This document shows positions 53,979-63,500 of a stretch of 64,000 nt of DNA, piece by piece (positions within the stretch are counted from its first letter, which is position 1; the number at the start of each line of letters is the position of its first letter). The notes beneath the pieces are model-generated. The model was not told the origin of the DNA and did no database searches. It was given only the letters and a program-made list of their open reading frames with translations. This DNA is from Arcicella rosea (GTDB lineage: Bacteria > Bacteroidota > Bacteroidia > Cytophagales > Spirosomataceae), in NCBI RefSeq assembly GCF_014204325.1, contig NZ_JACHKT010000023.1, positions 29,697 to 93,696 of the forward strand, given 5' to 3'. A program made the position numbers and the translations under genes.

Positions 53979-54023
53979 TGTAACATTTATCACGGTTTGT
54001 TGTATTATAAAAACTGACATTTG
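53979..54023 (+). promoter_or_regulatory. Crp/Fnr-type operator plus -7-like box
   Basis: Operator TGTAACATTTATCACG (53979-53994), identical to the copy at 6590 except at the last base, then GACATTTG (54016-54023), one mismatch from TAnnTTTG. The rhodanese start codon is at 54050. Spacing matches the three sites in the 5-9 kb cluster. Confidence 0.65.
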
Positions 54024-54049
54024 TAACATCAATTTATAAACAAAAACAG

Positions 54050-54385
54050 ATGATGAAAATATTTGATTTTTTTAATGTTAAAAAGAGTTATGAAAATGTA
54101 TCAGCTGATACCTTTAAAAAATTATTTAATGAGCATCCTAAAGCCGTAATTTTGGATGTTAGAACCAATGAAGAATTTAAACAAGGAGCTATCAAAGGAG
54201 CAATAAATCTTGATTTGATTGGTGGGACTTTCAAACAAGAAATTGTAAAAATGGATAAGGCTAAAACTTATTTTGTGTATTGCAGAAGTGGAAATAGAAG
54301 CGGACAAGCCTGTAAAATGATGGGTGATTTAGATTTCAAAAATCTTTATAATCTTTCTGGCGGTATTATGAGTAGTACATTTTAA
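54050..54385 (+). CDS. Cytoplasmic single-domain rhodanese
   Basis: A 111-residue rhodanese without signal peptide. VILDVRTNEEFKQGAIKGAINLDL leads to the active Cys78 in CRSGNRSGQA. The end is DLDFKNLYNLSGGIMSSTF, where the usual W of the C-terminal loop is missing and the protein is slightly short. It would relay sulfane sulfur in the cytoplasm. It starts a short operon (membrane protein 10 bp on, thioredoxin 11 bp after that) behind a Crp-type operator shared with the other sulfur genes. Confidence 0.9.
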   Translation: MMKIFDFFNVKKSYENVSADTFKKLFNEHPKAVILDVRTNEEFKQGAIKGAINLDLIGGTFKQEIVKMDKAKTYFVYCRSGNRSGQACKMMGDLDFKNLYNLSGGIMSSTF

Positions 54386-54395
54386 GGTTAAAATC

Positions 54396-54632
54396 ATGGA
54401 AAATATATTAAAAGATTGGGGCGGTTTGAGGATAATCCGTTTGTTGATGGGAATTTATATTATCGTTGAATCTATCAAAGAACATCAAACTTTGTTGGGA
54501 TTGTTGGGGGGATTTTTTCTCTATCAAGCCATCATGAATACTGGCTGCCCGATGGGAGCGTGTGAAGTAAAACCAAAAAGCAAAACACAAGAGTCAACCA
54601 CAGAAACAGTAGATTTTGAGGAGATAAAATAG
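54396..54632 (+). CDS. Small membrane protein, YgaP-tail/DUF2892-like
   Basis: A 78-residue protein with two hydrophobic segments (about 10-28 and 32-47) and the motif NTGCPMGACEV (48-58) after the second. A pair of helices with a conserved Cys close to the membrane resembles the C-terminal membrane part of rhodanese-membrane fusions such as YgaP and DUF2892 proteins. The hydrophilic tail ends ETVDFEEIK. It lies between the rhodanese and thioredoxin genes, so the two cysteines may take part in sulfur relay or the protein may anchor the rhodanese. Function is not established. Confidence 0.72.
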   Translation: MENILKDWGGLRIIRLLMGIYIIVESIKEHQTLLGLLGGFFLYQAIMNTGCPMGACEVKPKSKTQESTTETVDFEEIK

Positions 54633-54643
54633 TATTGAAAGAA

Positions 54644-54958
54644 ATGGAAAAGAAAGAAAGTTTTTCAGAAATTATTCAAGGTTCAACGCCTGTTTTAGTA
54701 GATTTTTTTGCTGAATGGTGTGGCCCTTGTAAAACAATGTCACCCATTTTAAAAGATTTTGCTACTCAAATGGGTGACAAAGTGAGAGTTTTGAAAATTG
54801 ATGTAGATAAAAGCCCAAGTACTGCAGCAACTTATCGTATTCAAGGTGTGCCTACTTTAATTTTATTCAAAGATGGAAAAATCGTTTGGCGACAGTCGGG
54901 TGTGGTGCAAAAACAACAATTAGCACAAATCGTGAATCAATTCTCACAGCAAGTTTAG
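54644..54958 (+). CDS. Thioredoxin
   Basis: A 104-residue thioredoxin from the ATG at 54644 (the TTG at 54635 is rejected). VDFFAEWCGPCK gives the active site Cys26-Gly-Pro-Cys29, cis-Pro is in GVPTLILFKDG, and the length is that of a standalone cytoplasmic thioredoxin. In this operon, after a rhodanese and a membrane protein, it probably reduces persulfides or disulfides formed on the rhodanese. It is the third gene behind the Crp-type operator at 53979. Confidence 0.93.
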   Translation: MEKKESFSEIIQGSTPVLVDFFAEWCGPCKTMSPILKDFATQMGDKVRVLKIDVDKSPSTAATYRIQGVPTLILFKDGKIVWRQSGVVQKQQLAQIVNQFSQQV

Positions 54959-54992
54959 TCATTCGTTTTCAAAAAAGTAATTTAAAGATTAA

Positions 54993-55877
54993 ATGGGAAA
55001 ATACTTTGAAGCCTTTTACATGGGTTATGCCAATTACTTTATGTATGTTCTGAACGAAATTTTACATCCAAGTTGTCATAATTACTTTTATTGGCTCATC
55101 GCAATTTCTTTATTCGTTTGGACATTGGAAATTGTATTTCCTTGGCGAAAGCAACAGTCCACAATTCGACATGACTTTTGGTTGGATGTATTCTATATGT
55201 TCTTCAATTTTTTCTTGTTTTCCTTAGTCGTTTATAATGCTGTTTCAGATGTAGCAGTATTGGCTTTCAAAGATTTTTTAGGGCTTTTCGGTATCCAAAA
55301 TCTAGTTGCTATTCAAGTAGGAAGTCTTCCTTATTGGTCTCAATTATTGATTTTATTGGTCGTCAGAGATTTTGTTCAATGGAATATTCATCGATTATTG
55401 CATCGTATTCCTTGGCTTTGGGAATTCCATAAAGTACATCATAGTGTTGAAGAAATGGGGTTTGCAGCACATCTTCGTTATCATTGGATGGAAACCATTA
55501 CTTATCGAAGCCTTGAATATATCCCTTTGGCAATGATCGGTTTCGGCATTGATGATTTTATCATTGTTCATTTGTTTACTTTGACAATTGGACATCTAAA
55601 TCATGCCAATATCTATTTGCCGTTAGGGCCATTCAAATACATTTTGAATAGCCCACAAATGCACTTATGGCATCATGCAGAAGAAATGCCAGAAGGCTAT
55701 CCGAATGGCATCAATTTTGGAATTACTCTTAGTATTTGGGATTACTTATTCGGTTATGCTAAAATTCCTTATCAAGATAGTGACCTAAAATTGGGTTTTC
55801 CCCAAATCAATACCTTTCCTAAAAAGTTTTGGGAGCAGGTAAAATATCCATTCATAAAAAATAAGCACCAGAAATAG
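54993..55877 (+). CDS. Sterol desaturase/fatty acid hydroxylase-family protein
   Basis: A 294-residue inner-membrane di-iron protein. It has several hydrophobic segments (about 20-55, 68-90, 110-130, 175-195) and the three histidine boxes of the family: HRLLHRIPWLWEFHKVHHS (first two, about 132-150), HLNHANI (~208) and HLWHHAEEMPEGYPNGINFG (~226-245). Members hydroxylate or desaturate lipids using O2. The gene starts 34 bp after the thioredoxin and could be in the same transcript, though a link with sulfur chemistry is not obvious. Substrate is unknown. Confidence 0.85.
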   Translation: MGKYFEAFYMGYANYFMYVLNEILHPSCHNYFYWLIAISLFVWTLEIVFPWRKQQSTIRHDFWLDVFYMFFNFFLFSLVVYNAVSDVAVLAFKDFLGLFGIQNLVAIQVGSLPYWSQLLILLVVRDFVQWNIHRLLHRIPWLWEFHKVHHSVEEMGFAAHLRYHWMETITYRSLEYIPLAMIGFGIDDFIIVHLFTLTIGHLNHANIYLPLGPFKYILNSPQMHLWHHAEEMPEGYPNGINFGITLSIWDYLFGYAKIPYQDSDLKLGFPQINTFPKKFWEQVKYPFIKNKHQK

Positions 55878-56116
55878 CTTTACTTCCTCATTTTCAATCT
55901 CTTTTGGTGTATTTCTCTTTTATTAAAAAATCTTCCATTATAATTATTTCAATAAAAAGATTAAATATTTTGGTGGGACAATATTTTTTCGTACTATTGT
56001 ATCAAAATGATATAATAATATCAATAAACATCTATCATGATGTTTTTATAAGCAAGCGACAATCAATCAAAAACACAATTATACATTTATTTAATTTTTA
56101 TTAATCCGACTATTAC

Positions 56117-57076
56117 ATGAACCAAAGAAGAGACTTTCTCAAGAAGATGGGACTGGCAAGTGCTGGATTATTGATGGCACAATCAGATTTGATCGCAGCA
56201 CGTTCCTTTGCAAAGCCTAAGCAAATCGGCTTGCAATTATATACGCTTCGTGAGGAATTAGCGAAAGATGTACAAGGAACCATCAGTAAAGTATCAAAAA
56301 TTGGCTTCAACCATGTTGAAACTTTTTTTAATTACTCAGGAGATGCCAGTAAAGATTTATTCTGGAATTTAAAAGCAAGTGAATTAAAACAATTATTATC
56401 GGATAATAACTTAGTAAGCCACAGTGGACATTATCAATTGAATGATTTCCTTACGCCCAACAAAGGAAATGACGATGCTCTAAAAACACAAATTGAGCTT
56501 TCAGCTACTTTAGGACAAAAGTATTTAGTTGTGCCAGTACCTCCATTTGGCTTAATCGATAAAATGACTTTGGACGATTATAAGTTTATGGCAGCACAGT
56601 TTAACAAAGCTGGCGAGTTGTGCCATAAATCAGGCTTACAATTAGGGTATCATAATCACTTCTGGGAATTTAAAGTATTGCAAGATAATAAATCGGGTTA
56701 TGAAGTATTGCTAGAAGAAACCGACCCAGCTTTATTGAGTTTTGAATTAGACTTATTTTGGACAGTAAAAGCAGGAAAAAATCCAGTTGAATTATTCAAA
56801 AAATATCCAAAACGTTTTGTGATGTGGCATGTAAAAGACATCGACAAGCAATTTGCCAAAGCCGTTTATCCGGATGCCAACAAGAAAGGCATTTTTGATA
56901 CTTTACGTGAAGTAAAATTTACAGAAGTAGGAACTGGAGCGGTAAATTTTAAAGACATTTTTGCTCACAACAAAGACCTTGAATATATTTTTGTTGAACA
57001 AGACCAAATTTATAGAGAGGACAAATTTGAAAGTATTAAAATGAGTTACGACTATATCAAAGGAAATCTTATTTAG
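56117..57076 (+). CDS. Tat-exported sugar phosphate isomerase/epimerase-type TIM-barrel protein
   Basis: A 319-residue protein with a twin-arginine signal (QRRDFLKKMGLASAGLLMAQ) directing folded export. The TIM barrel of the AP-endonuclease-2/xylose-isomerase-like family follows: IGLQLYTLREELAKDVQGTISKVSKIGFNHVETF, GLQLGYHNHFWEF and FELDLFWTVKAGKNPVELFKKYPKRFVMWHVKDID with the His and Glu/Asp residues that bind metal in this family. Exported members act on oligosaccharide-derived or oxidised sugars; the reaction is not fixed by sequence. It converges with the GH30 gene across a strong hairpin. Confidence 0.87.
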   Translation: MNQRRDFLKKMGLASAGLLMAQSDLIAARSFAKPKQIGLQLYTLREELAKDVQGTISKVSKIGFNHVETFFNYSGDASKDLFWNLKASELKQLLSDNNLVSHSGHYQLNDFLTPNKGNDDALKTQIELSATLGQKYLVVPVPPFGLIDKMTLDDYKFMAAQFNKAGELCHKSGLQLGYHNHFWEFKVLQDNKSGYEVLLEETDPALLSFELDLFWTVKAGKNPVELFKKYPKRFVMWHVKDIDKQFAKAVYPDANKKGIFDTLREVKFTEVGTGAVNFKDIFAHNKDLEYIFVEQDQIYREDKFESIKMSYDYIKGNLI

Positions 57077-57086
57077 GTTTGAAAGC

Positions 57087-57120
57087 AAAAAAGCATGTCA
57101 TCAAAAATGACATGCTTTTA
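57087..57120. terminator. Bidirectional terminator
   Basis: Stem AAAAGCATGTCAT / ATGACATGCTTTT with loop CAAAA, between the convergent TIM-barrel and GH30 genes. Confidence 0.82.
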
Positions 57121-57145
57121 ATATTATTATCCAATTTTATTTAAA

Positions 57146-58744
57146 CTATTCTAAATTGCCAACCAATGTGATAATTGAACGGGCTGGAACTGTAATCGTT
57201 TGTATAGTAGAGGTAGATGGCAAAGGTTTTAAATCAGCATCTTTAGAAGTAACATAAGCTTTTACTGAACTTACTTTGATATTTGAAAGTGTAAGCTTTA
57301 TATCAACAGGATTGATGTCTGAGTTGATAATAATTGTAATTAATTGCTTTTGAGCAAGGTCTTTGTAAGATGAAACTTGGAATAAATTATTCTGAGTATT
57401 TTCATTTTCAACCGTTGTAGCAATACGTTCTGCATTTGGACGAACGAAACGACTGAAATTACCAAAAGCCCAAAGCATTTTACTGGTACTAAAGTTTCCG
57501 TCTGTTTTATTTTTATCAATGTAAATCAATCCGTCTTTATAATCATAAGGAGAAATTGATAACCACCAATGCCATGCTGTAGCATTGCCATTCACTAAAT
57601 CGTTGTGAATTGTTCTAGCAACATACAAAGCGGGGTCAATACCAAGATCTTTTTTATTACCATCCATTTCGCCAGCATTATCGCCCAAAATACAATATTC
57701 CGACATCCAATACTTTAGATTGGGAATTGTAGCAACACGTTCAGCCAATAATTTTCTTTTATCACGAGCTTGCAAAAATGGTGAACTCGTAAAATAACTA
57801 TGTCCAGAAATGGCTTTTGTCAGATTAGGTAAATTCCCAACATAATTTGAAGAACTTGCTTCAAAAAAATCAGCAATTTGATAACCCTTCACTAAATTAT
57901 CTTTCGCATACAAGAAGTTTAATTCACCTGCTTCTGCAATATTGATTTTGGTTGCAAGATTCGCTTTCAATAAACTAGCACTTAGCGAACGAGTAATCCC
58001 TGCAATTTCAGTATTATTAAAAGGAGTACCTTCTTGTCCGCCGTCACTCCACTCCCATTGGGGTTCATTCACGGGACTTACGTAATCAAATAGAATGCCT
58101 GTTTTGTCTTTCACGCCTTTTACGACAGTCGTCAAAAAATTGGCGAAAGTATCAAATTTATCAGCACTAAGGTTCGACTTACCGTTACTTGCATAAGCTT
58201 TTTTATTAACCGTAAATTGAATTGGTGGCGAATTAGTAAAGGCTAAAAAGTTTTTTACATTTCTTTGTTTAGCAGCATTCAAAAACCAAATTTGTCCAGC
58301 TTGTCTATCCCAATGATAGCTTCCATCATTATCCATAAAAGATTCTGCTCTTCTCCATTCATCTCTGATACCACTTTCGTCGCCAACAGCAGCACTTCCA
58401 GCGCCAATATTAAATCGCCATAACGATAAACCTATACCTTTGGGCTGTCCGCTGGCGGTTGTATCTTGACTAAATAATAAATCTGCAATACTATTTTTTT
58501 TACTTTCAGGCCAATTTCCAACAAATTGACAAGACCACGCATCCGAAGCTCCAAAATGTTCAATTGTTTGGAAAGTTTTTGCTCCGTCAATGCTAATGTT
58601 TACTTTTTTATTTTCCTCTGTTTTTACATTATCAGGCGTTACTTGTGCTTTTGTGCAACTAAAAAGTAAAAATAGAAAAGTGTAAGCCATGAGCCATTTT
58701 CTTAACAAAAAGGATTTACTTACTTTAAAAGATATTCTTATCAT
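57146..58744 (-). CDS. GH30-family glycoside hydrolase (lipoprotein)
   Basis: A 532-residue enzyme from the ATG at 58744; the longer frame from 58813 has a poor N-terminus and overlaps the hairpin upstream. The signal ends in the lipobox LLFSC (Cys30), so a lipid anchor is likely. The (beta/alpha)8 domain (~70-410) has IEHFGASDAW at its first strand, SPVNEPQWEW with acid/base Glu227, and WMSEYCIL with nucleophile Glu349. A small beta-domain follows. GH30 members cleave beta-1,6-glucan, beta-1,6-galactan, xylan or glucosylceramide; motifs around NEPQW..GGQEGTPF recall the beta-1,6-galactanase group, but this needs comparison. It follows susD after an intervening terminator-like hairpin. Confidence 0.87.
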   Translation of the reverse strand: MIRISFKVSKSFLLRKWLMAYTFLFLLFSCTKAQVTPDNVKTEENKKVNISIDGAKTFQTIEHFGASDAWSCQFVGNWPESKKNSIADLLFSQDTTASGQPKGIGLSLWRFNIGAGSAAVGDESGIRDEWRRAESFMDNDGSYHWDRQAGQIWFLNAAKQRNVKNFLAFTNSPPIQFTVNKKAYASNGKSNLSADKFDTFANFLTTVVKGVKDKTGILFDYVSPVNEPQWEWSDGGQEGTPFNNTEIAGITRSLSASLLKANLATKINIAEAGELNFLYAKDNLVKGYQIADFFEASSSNYVGNLPNLTKAISGHSYFTSSPFLQARDKRKLLAERVATIPNLKYWMSEYCILGDNAGEMDGNKKDLGIDPALYVARTIHNDLVNGNATAWHWWLSISPYDYKDGLIYIDKNKTDGNFSTSKMLWAFGNFSRFVRPNAERIATTVENENTQNNLFQVSSYKDLAQKQLITIIINSDINPVDIKLTLSNIKVSSVKAYVTSKDADLKPLPSTSTIQTITVPARSIITLVGNLE

Positions 58745-58800
58745 GCTTTCGAGGTATGTTTGTTTGAATGAAAAGATAGAATGAAGCACCAATATAGAAA

Positions 58801-58840
58801 GAAAGCCTTTCATTCAGGTAATTTTGAATGAAAGGCTTTC
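58801..58840 (-). terminator. Hairpin (attenuator/terminator) between susD and GH30
   Basis: Perfect 16-bp stem GAAAGCCTTTCATTCA / TGAATGAAAGGCTTTC with an 8-nt loop, followed on the minus strand by TTTCTATATT. It lies 4 bp past the susD stop codon and 57 bp before the GH30 start used here. A weak tail suggests partial read-through, so GH30 may be expressed at a lower level than SusCD. Confidence 0.65.
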
Positions 58841-58844
58841 AAGA

Positions 58845-60527
58845 TTAATAACCGCTCGTTTGCGATAATTTTCCATTAGAAGCTTGAATTTCAGCTCTTG
58901 GAATCGGTAAAAAATAATGTTTTTCTTCAAAATGACGACCTGTCAAGGCTTCCTTTTTATTGTAAGTAAGCGTGTTGCCATTTCTTACTACTTCAATACC
59001 ATAAGCAGGGACATTTTCAGTAACATTGGCGATTTTCCAACGACGAACATCATAATAACGGTGTTCTTCAAAAGCTAATTCTACTTGACGTTCACGACGG
59101 ATAACATCACGCATTTGTGCTTGTGTTAAACCCGTTTGAAGTGCTGGCATATTTACACTTGGTCTTTTTCTGATAGCATTAACGGCATCGTAAACACTTT
59201 GATCCGGACCAACCGCTTCGTTTTGTGCTTCTGCGTAGTTTAACAGAATTTCAGCATATCTGAAGTAAATCCAAGGCTGAGTGCCAGCAATATCCCAAGG
59301 GTTATCAATCGGTAAATTATCATTCATGAATTTCTTTAAATAATAACCCGTTTTTGAAGTATTCCAGTTTGATGGTCCATCTTTACTGTCTTTTCCACCT
59401 GGTAAATACGATTGAACGGTATTTGCTCTATAACCAGCATTATTATAAAGAATCGTCATGTAAAAACGTGGGTCACGATTGGTGTATGGGTCTTGACTAT
59501 TATAACCAGAAGTTGGTTCAGTAATCGCTTTACCATTGTTCATTTCGTAAGCATCCACCATATTTTGTAAAGGCACATTTCCGCCCCAACCGCCATAGCT
59601 ATTAGGTGCATTTGAAATTTCTAAACATACGTGGCGAGCACCTTGGGTGTATAATCTTTCAAAAATGATTTCTGAATTGTTTTCTGCCGTTAAAAATAGC
59701 TTATCATAACCATTTGTATAAAGGCTATATTTACCCATATCCATTACATCTTTTGATGCTTTAGCGGCTGCTTGCCAGTTGCCACTACTATACAATGGAC
59801 TTGCTGCATACAATAACAAACGGGCTTTTAATGCCAATGCAGCACCTTTTGTAGCTCTGCCCAACTGCCAATTATTACCATTATCTCTTGGTAAAAGCGT
59901 ACTTGCTTCATCTAATTCAGCTACTACGTAATCGATACAATCTTTGATAGACGATTTTGTATAAATGTCGGCATTGGCTAAATCTTGTCCTAATTCAAGC
60001 ACTTGATCTTTCATCAAAACTACGCCACCGTAATTGCGGATAAGGTCTTGATAACGGAAAGCTCTTAAAAACTTCAATTCGCCTTTTAATCTATTTTTCT
60101 GAGTAGCACTCATCGGTACTTTATCAAGGTTTGACAAAGCATAATTAACATCACGAATACCACGGTAGCTTCTTCCCCAAATCGTACCAGCGATTCCAGT
60201 ATTTTCTGGAGCTAATTGTCCTCTTTGTACTAACCAAGTATTGTCATCATTATTATAGATAGACTCGTCGGTCAATGAAGACCATAAGGCATATTCAAAA
60301 CCTCTACCAAAACCCGGAGGAGTACCTTCGGCTTCTTTTTCGGTAAGTCGCACACCAACATAACGGTTAATTACATAAGATTCAAACAAAGAGGAATCTG
60401 AAAGAATAGACGCATCAGATACTCTATCGGTTGGTACTACATTCAGAAAGTCATTTTTACAAGCATTTACAGAAAGGAAAATCCCTGTGGCAATGACAAA
60501 TATTGATATTATTCTTTTTGATTTCAT
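58845..60527 (-). CDS. SusD-family lipoprotein of the GH30 locus
   Basis: A 560-residue SusD-like protein: signal with lipobox SVNAC (Cys23), KNDFLNVVPTDRVSDASIL, helical core with LKGELKFLRAFRYQDLIRNYGGVVL (about 148-172) and the conserved C-terminal IRRERQVELAFEEHRYYDVRRWKIA followed by FLPIPRAEIQASNGKLSQTSGY. It is encoded 18 bp after its SusC partner. It should bind the glycan processed by the GH30 enzyme; specificity is unknown. Confidence 0.93.
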   Translation of the reverse strand: MKSKRIISIFVIATGIFLSVNACKNDFLNVVPTDRVSDASILSDSSLFESYVINRYVGVRLTEKEAEGTPPGFGRGFEYALWSSLTDESIYNNDDNTWLVQRGQLAPENTGIAGTIWGRSYRGIRDVNYALSNLDKVPMSATQKNRLKGELKFLRAFRYQDLIRNYGGVVLMKDQVLELGQDLANADIYTKSSIKDCIDYVVAELDEASTLLPRDNGNNWQLGRATKGAALALKARLLLYAASPLYSSGNWQAAAKASKDVMDMGKYSLYTNGYDKLFLTAENNSEIIFERLYTQGARHVCLEISNAPNSYGGWGGNVPLQNMVDAYEMNNGKAITEPTSGYNSQDPYTNRDPRFYMTILYNNAGYRANTVQSYLPGGKDSKDGPSNWNTSKTGYYLKKFMNDNLPIDNPWDIAGTQPWIYFRYAEILLNYAEAQNEAVGPDQSVYDAVNAIRKRPSVNMPALQTGLTQAQMRDVIRRERQVELAFEEHRYYDVRRWKIANVTENVPAYGIEVVRNGNTLTYNKKEALTGRHFEEKHYFLPIPRAEIQASNGKLSQTSGY

Positions 60528-60545
60528 GGTCGATAATTTTAAATA

Positions 60546-63500
60546 TTAAAACTTAACATTTACACCGAGATTGATAATTCTCTGTTGTGGATAGAACTGT
60601 CCACTGCTACTGTTTCCTTCAGGGTCATAATCTTTTACCCCTGTAAGTGTCAGTAAGTTGAAAGCATTCGCATAAATACGTACTTGTTGTAATTTTATCG
60701 AACTTAAGAATGTTTTTGGAAGTGTGAATCCAACCTCAACATTTTTCAAACGAACAAAAGAAGCATCATTCAACCAGAAAGTATTATTGTATAATCCACC
60801 ATTGATAGATGATGAAGCTCTAGTATCTACACGTGGATAAGTACCATTTGGATTCGATGGACTCCAACGGTTATCAGCCCAACTGCTGTAGAAATTTCCT
60901 ACTTGTCCAGATTCAGGTAAAACATATTGGCTTACGTTTGTTTGACCAGAAAGTACACATGAAAAATCGAAGTTTTTATATCCTGCATTAAACACTACAC
61001 CATAAGTAATTTGTGGTACGTTACCGTATTCCGTTCTGGTTTGGTCATCAGCAGTAATTTTTCCGTCTTTGTTATAATCTTCCAAAATTAAATCTCCTAA
61101 TTGCGCACCAGCAACGTGAGGATAAGTATCTAACTCCGCCTGAGTTCTGAAAATACCGATTGATTTATATAATTGATAAGTATAAAGCGGGCGACCTGTC
61201 TGACGTTGATAATCCAAAGCACCAGCGGCTTCGTCAATAAAAATTACCTTACTTTTAGCATAAGTAAAATTGGCTGAAATATTGTATCTGAATTCACCAG
61301 CATGGCTATAACCCAAACTTGTTTCAAAACCACTGTTGTTTACTTTACCAATGTTTTCGTCAGGCACTAAAGTTCCTGAACCATAAGGATTTACAATTCC
61401 TGATACGTTTGGAATCGAAGCATTTCTGGTAGCAAGAATATTTGAACGTTGTTGTTGGAAATAAATAAATTCTAAAGTAATATTTTTGAAAACAGTAGTA
61501 TTCAAGCCTAAATCCATCTTTTTCGCTGTTTCCCAAGTAATATCAGGGTTAGCTAATTTTGTTAAATCAATCCCTGAATGAATTGTATTCGCACCAATTA
61601 CATAATTATTATTGAAAGAATAATTATTATAATATTGGAACTGACCAACGTTATCATTTCCTAACGATCCATAAGAAGCTCTAAGTTTTAAATCATTTAC
61701 TTTTTCAGTTTTAAACCAAGGCTCTTCAGAAACTCTCCAACCTACCGATAGCGAAGGGAAGAAACCATATTGTTTTCCTTCTGGGAAAATTGAAGACCCA
61801 TCTACACGCATCTGCACTTCTGCAAGGTATTTTTCATTGAAATTATAAGCGATTCTACTGATATAACTTTTTCTAGTAAAGTTATAGCTACTTCCATAAT
61901 TGTTTTTATCGGTTGCTGCTGCACCACCTTGCGATAATTCAGGTGTTGAAACAGTAGGATAATTGATTCTTGAAGCACCAAATCTTTGTTGTGAATTTTT
62001 ACTTTGTTCGTAAGCTACAAACGTTGAAAGATTGTGTTTGCCAGCATGTAATTCATAGTTCAATTTAATGTTCTGAACCATCGAAGAAGTATTGGTTTCA
62101 TCTTGGCTCAACGTTGCAGCACCCGCAGAACCACCCGTAATTACTCTATTATAGACATTATTATTTTTGTCATAAGAATATAAAGGATATGGAGTACTGA
62201 AAGATTTAGAAAAATTATAAGATCTATCAGCTGAATATAAACCATCAATACTTAATCCTTTTACAAAAGGAAGCTTATAACTTGCTCTTAAAATACCATT
62301 GAAAACAGTAGTTGGGTTCAAATTAATTCCGCCTGCTGAAGTACCTAAAACAACTGGATTATTGTTTTCAACGCCTGTTGATGGTAAACCATTTGGATAT
62401 ACCGAAACAACCGTTGGGTAAGCTCTATAAATAGAACGGAAAACATTACCAGCACTTGAAGTTGGGTATTGTCTGTCTTCCTGACGACCCGCCAATGATA
62501 AACTTACTTTGAAATTATCTGTAATATTAGCTTCAACGTTTGATCTGAAATTATACTGTTTGTACTGCGTAACGCCATTTCTGTATAAACCATCTTGATA
62601 AATTGTTCCAAGCGATAGGTAATATTTAGTATTATCCGTTCCACCATTGATGCTTAAACTATGCTGATTTTGTAAAGCAACACTTTTCAATGCTTCTTTT
62701 TGCCAGTTAGTATTTGGATAATTAATTGGGTCTGAACCATTACTGAATTTAGTAATTTCGTCTGCACTATAATATTGGTTCATTCCACCCGCTGGATTGT
62801 TATAATAATCAATTTCGTTCAAGATTGTTGCATAAGTAGCCGCATCCGCTAATTTTGGTAAACGAGTTGGTGAGCTCAAACCTTGATTAAAGCTGTATGA
62901 AATCGTTGGTTTTCCTTTTCCACCTTTTTTAGTCGTTACAAGAATTACTCCATTTGCCGCTCTACTTCCATAAACAGCTGCCGAAGCATCTTTCAAAATT
63001 GAAATACTTTCTACGTCATTTGGGTCTAAACGCTCTAAACCTCCAATTTGTCCTGGTACTCCATCTACTACAATCAAAACATCATTGTTCCCAGTAGAAG
63101 CAAAACCTCTTACCGTATAGCTTGAACCGTCATAACCAGGTTCTCCACCTCTGTTGTTTGCCACAAAACCAGAAAAACGACCAGCTAAAGAGTTTGATAA
63201 ATTTGGCTGTGGACTTTTCACAATTTCAGAACCTTTTACTTCCGAAACCGAACCTGTTAAAGTTACTTTTTTCTGTGTACCATAACCCACAACAACAACC
63301 TCTTCCAATGAACGAACATCTACTTTCATACTAACGTCAATAACTATACGCTTTCCGATAATTTGCTCTTGTCTGTCATACCCTACAAAGCTAAACACCA
63401 AGGTTTCGGCATCGTCAGGTATCGTAATAGAATACTTACCGTTGCTATCTGTTGATGTTCCTCTTTGTGTTCCTTTGATGCTAATATTTACACCCGGCAA

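Noticed and set aside
55904..56104. A 66-codon plus-strand frame after the sterol desaturase gene.
   Set aside because: Composition is that of AT-rich spacer (Ile, Lys, Phe, Tyr), with no family signal or promoter; treated as non-coding.
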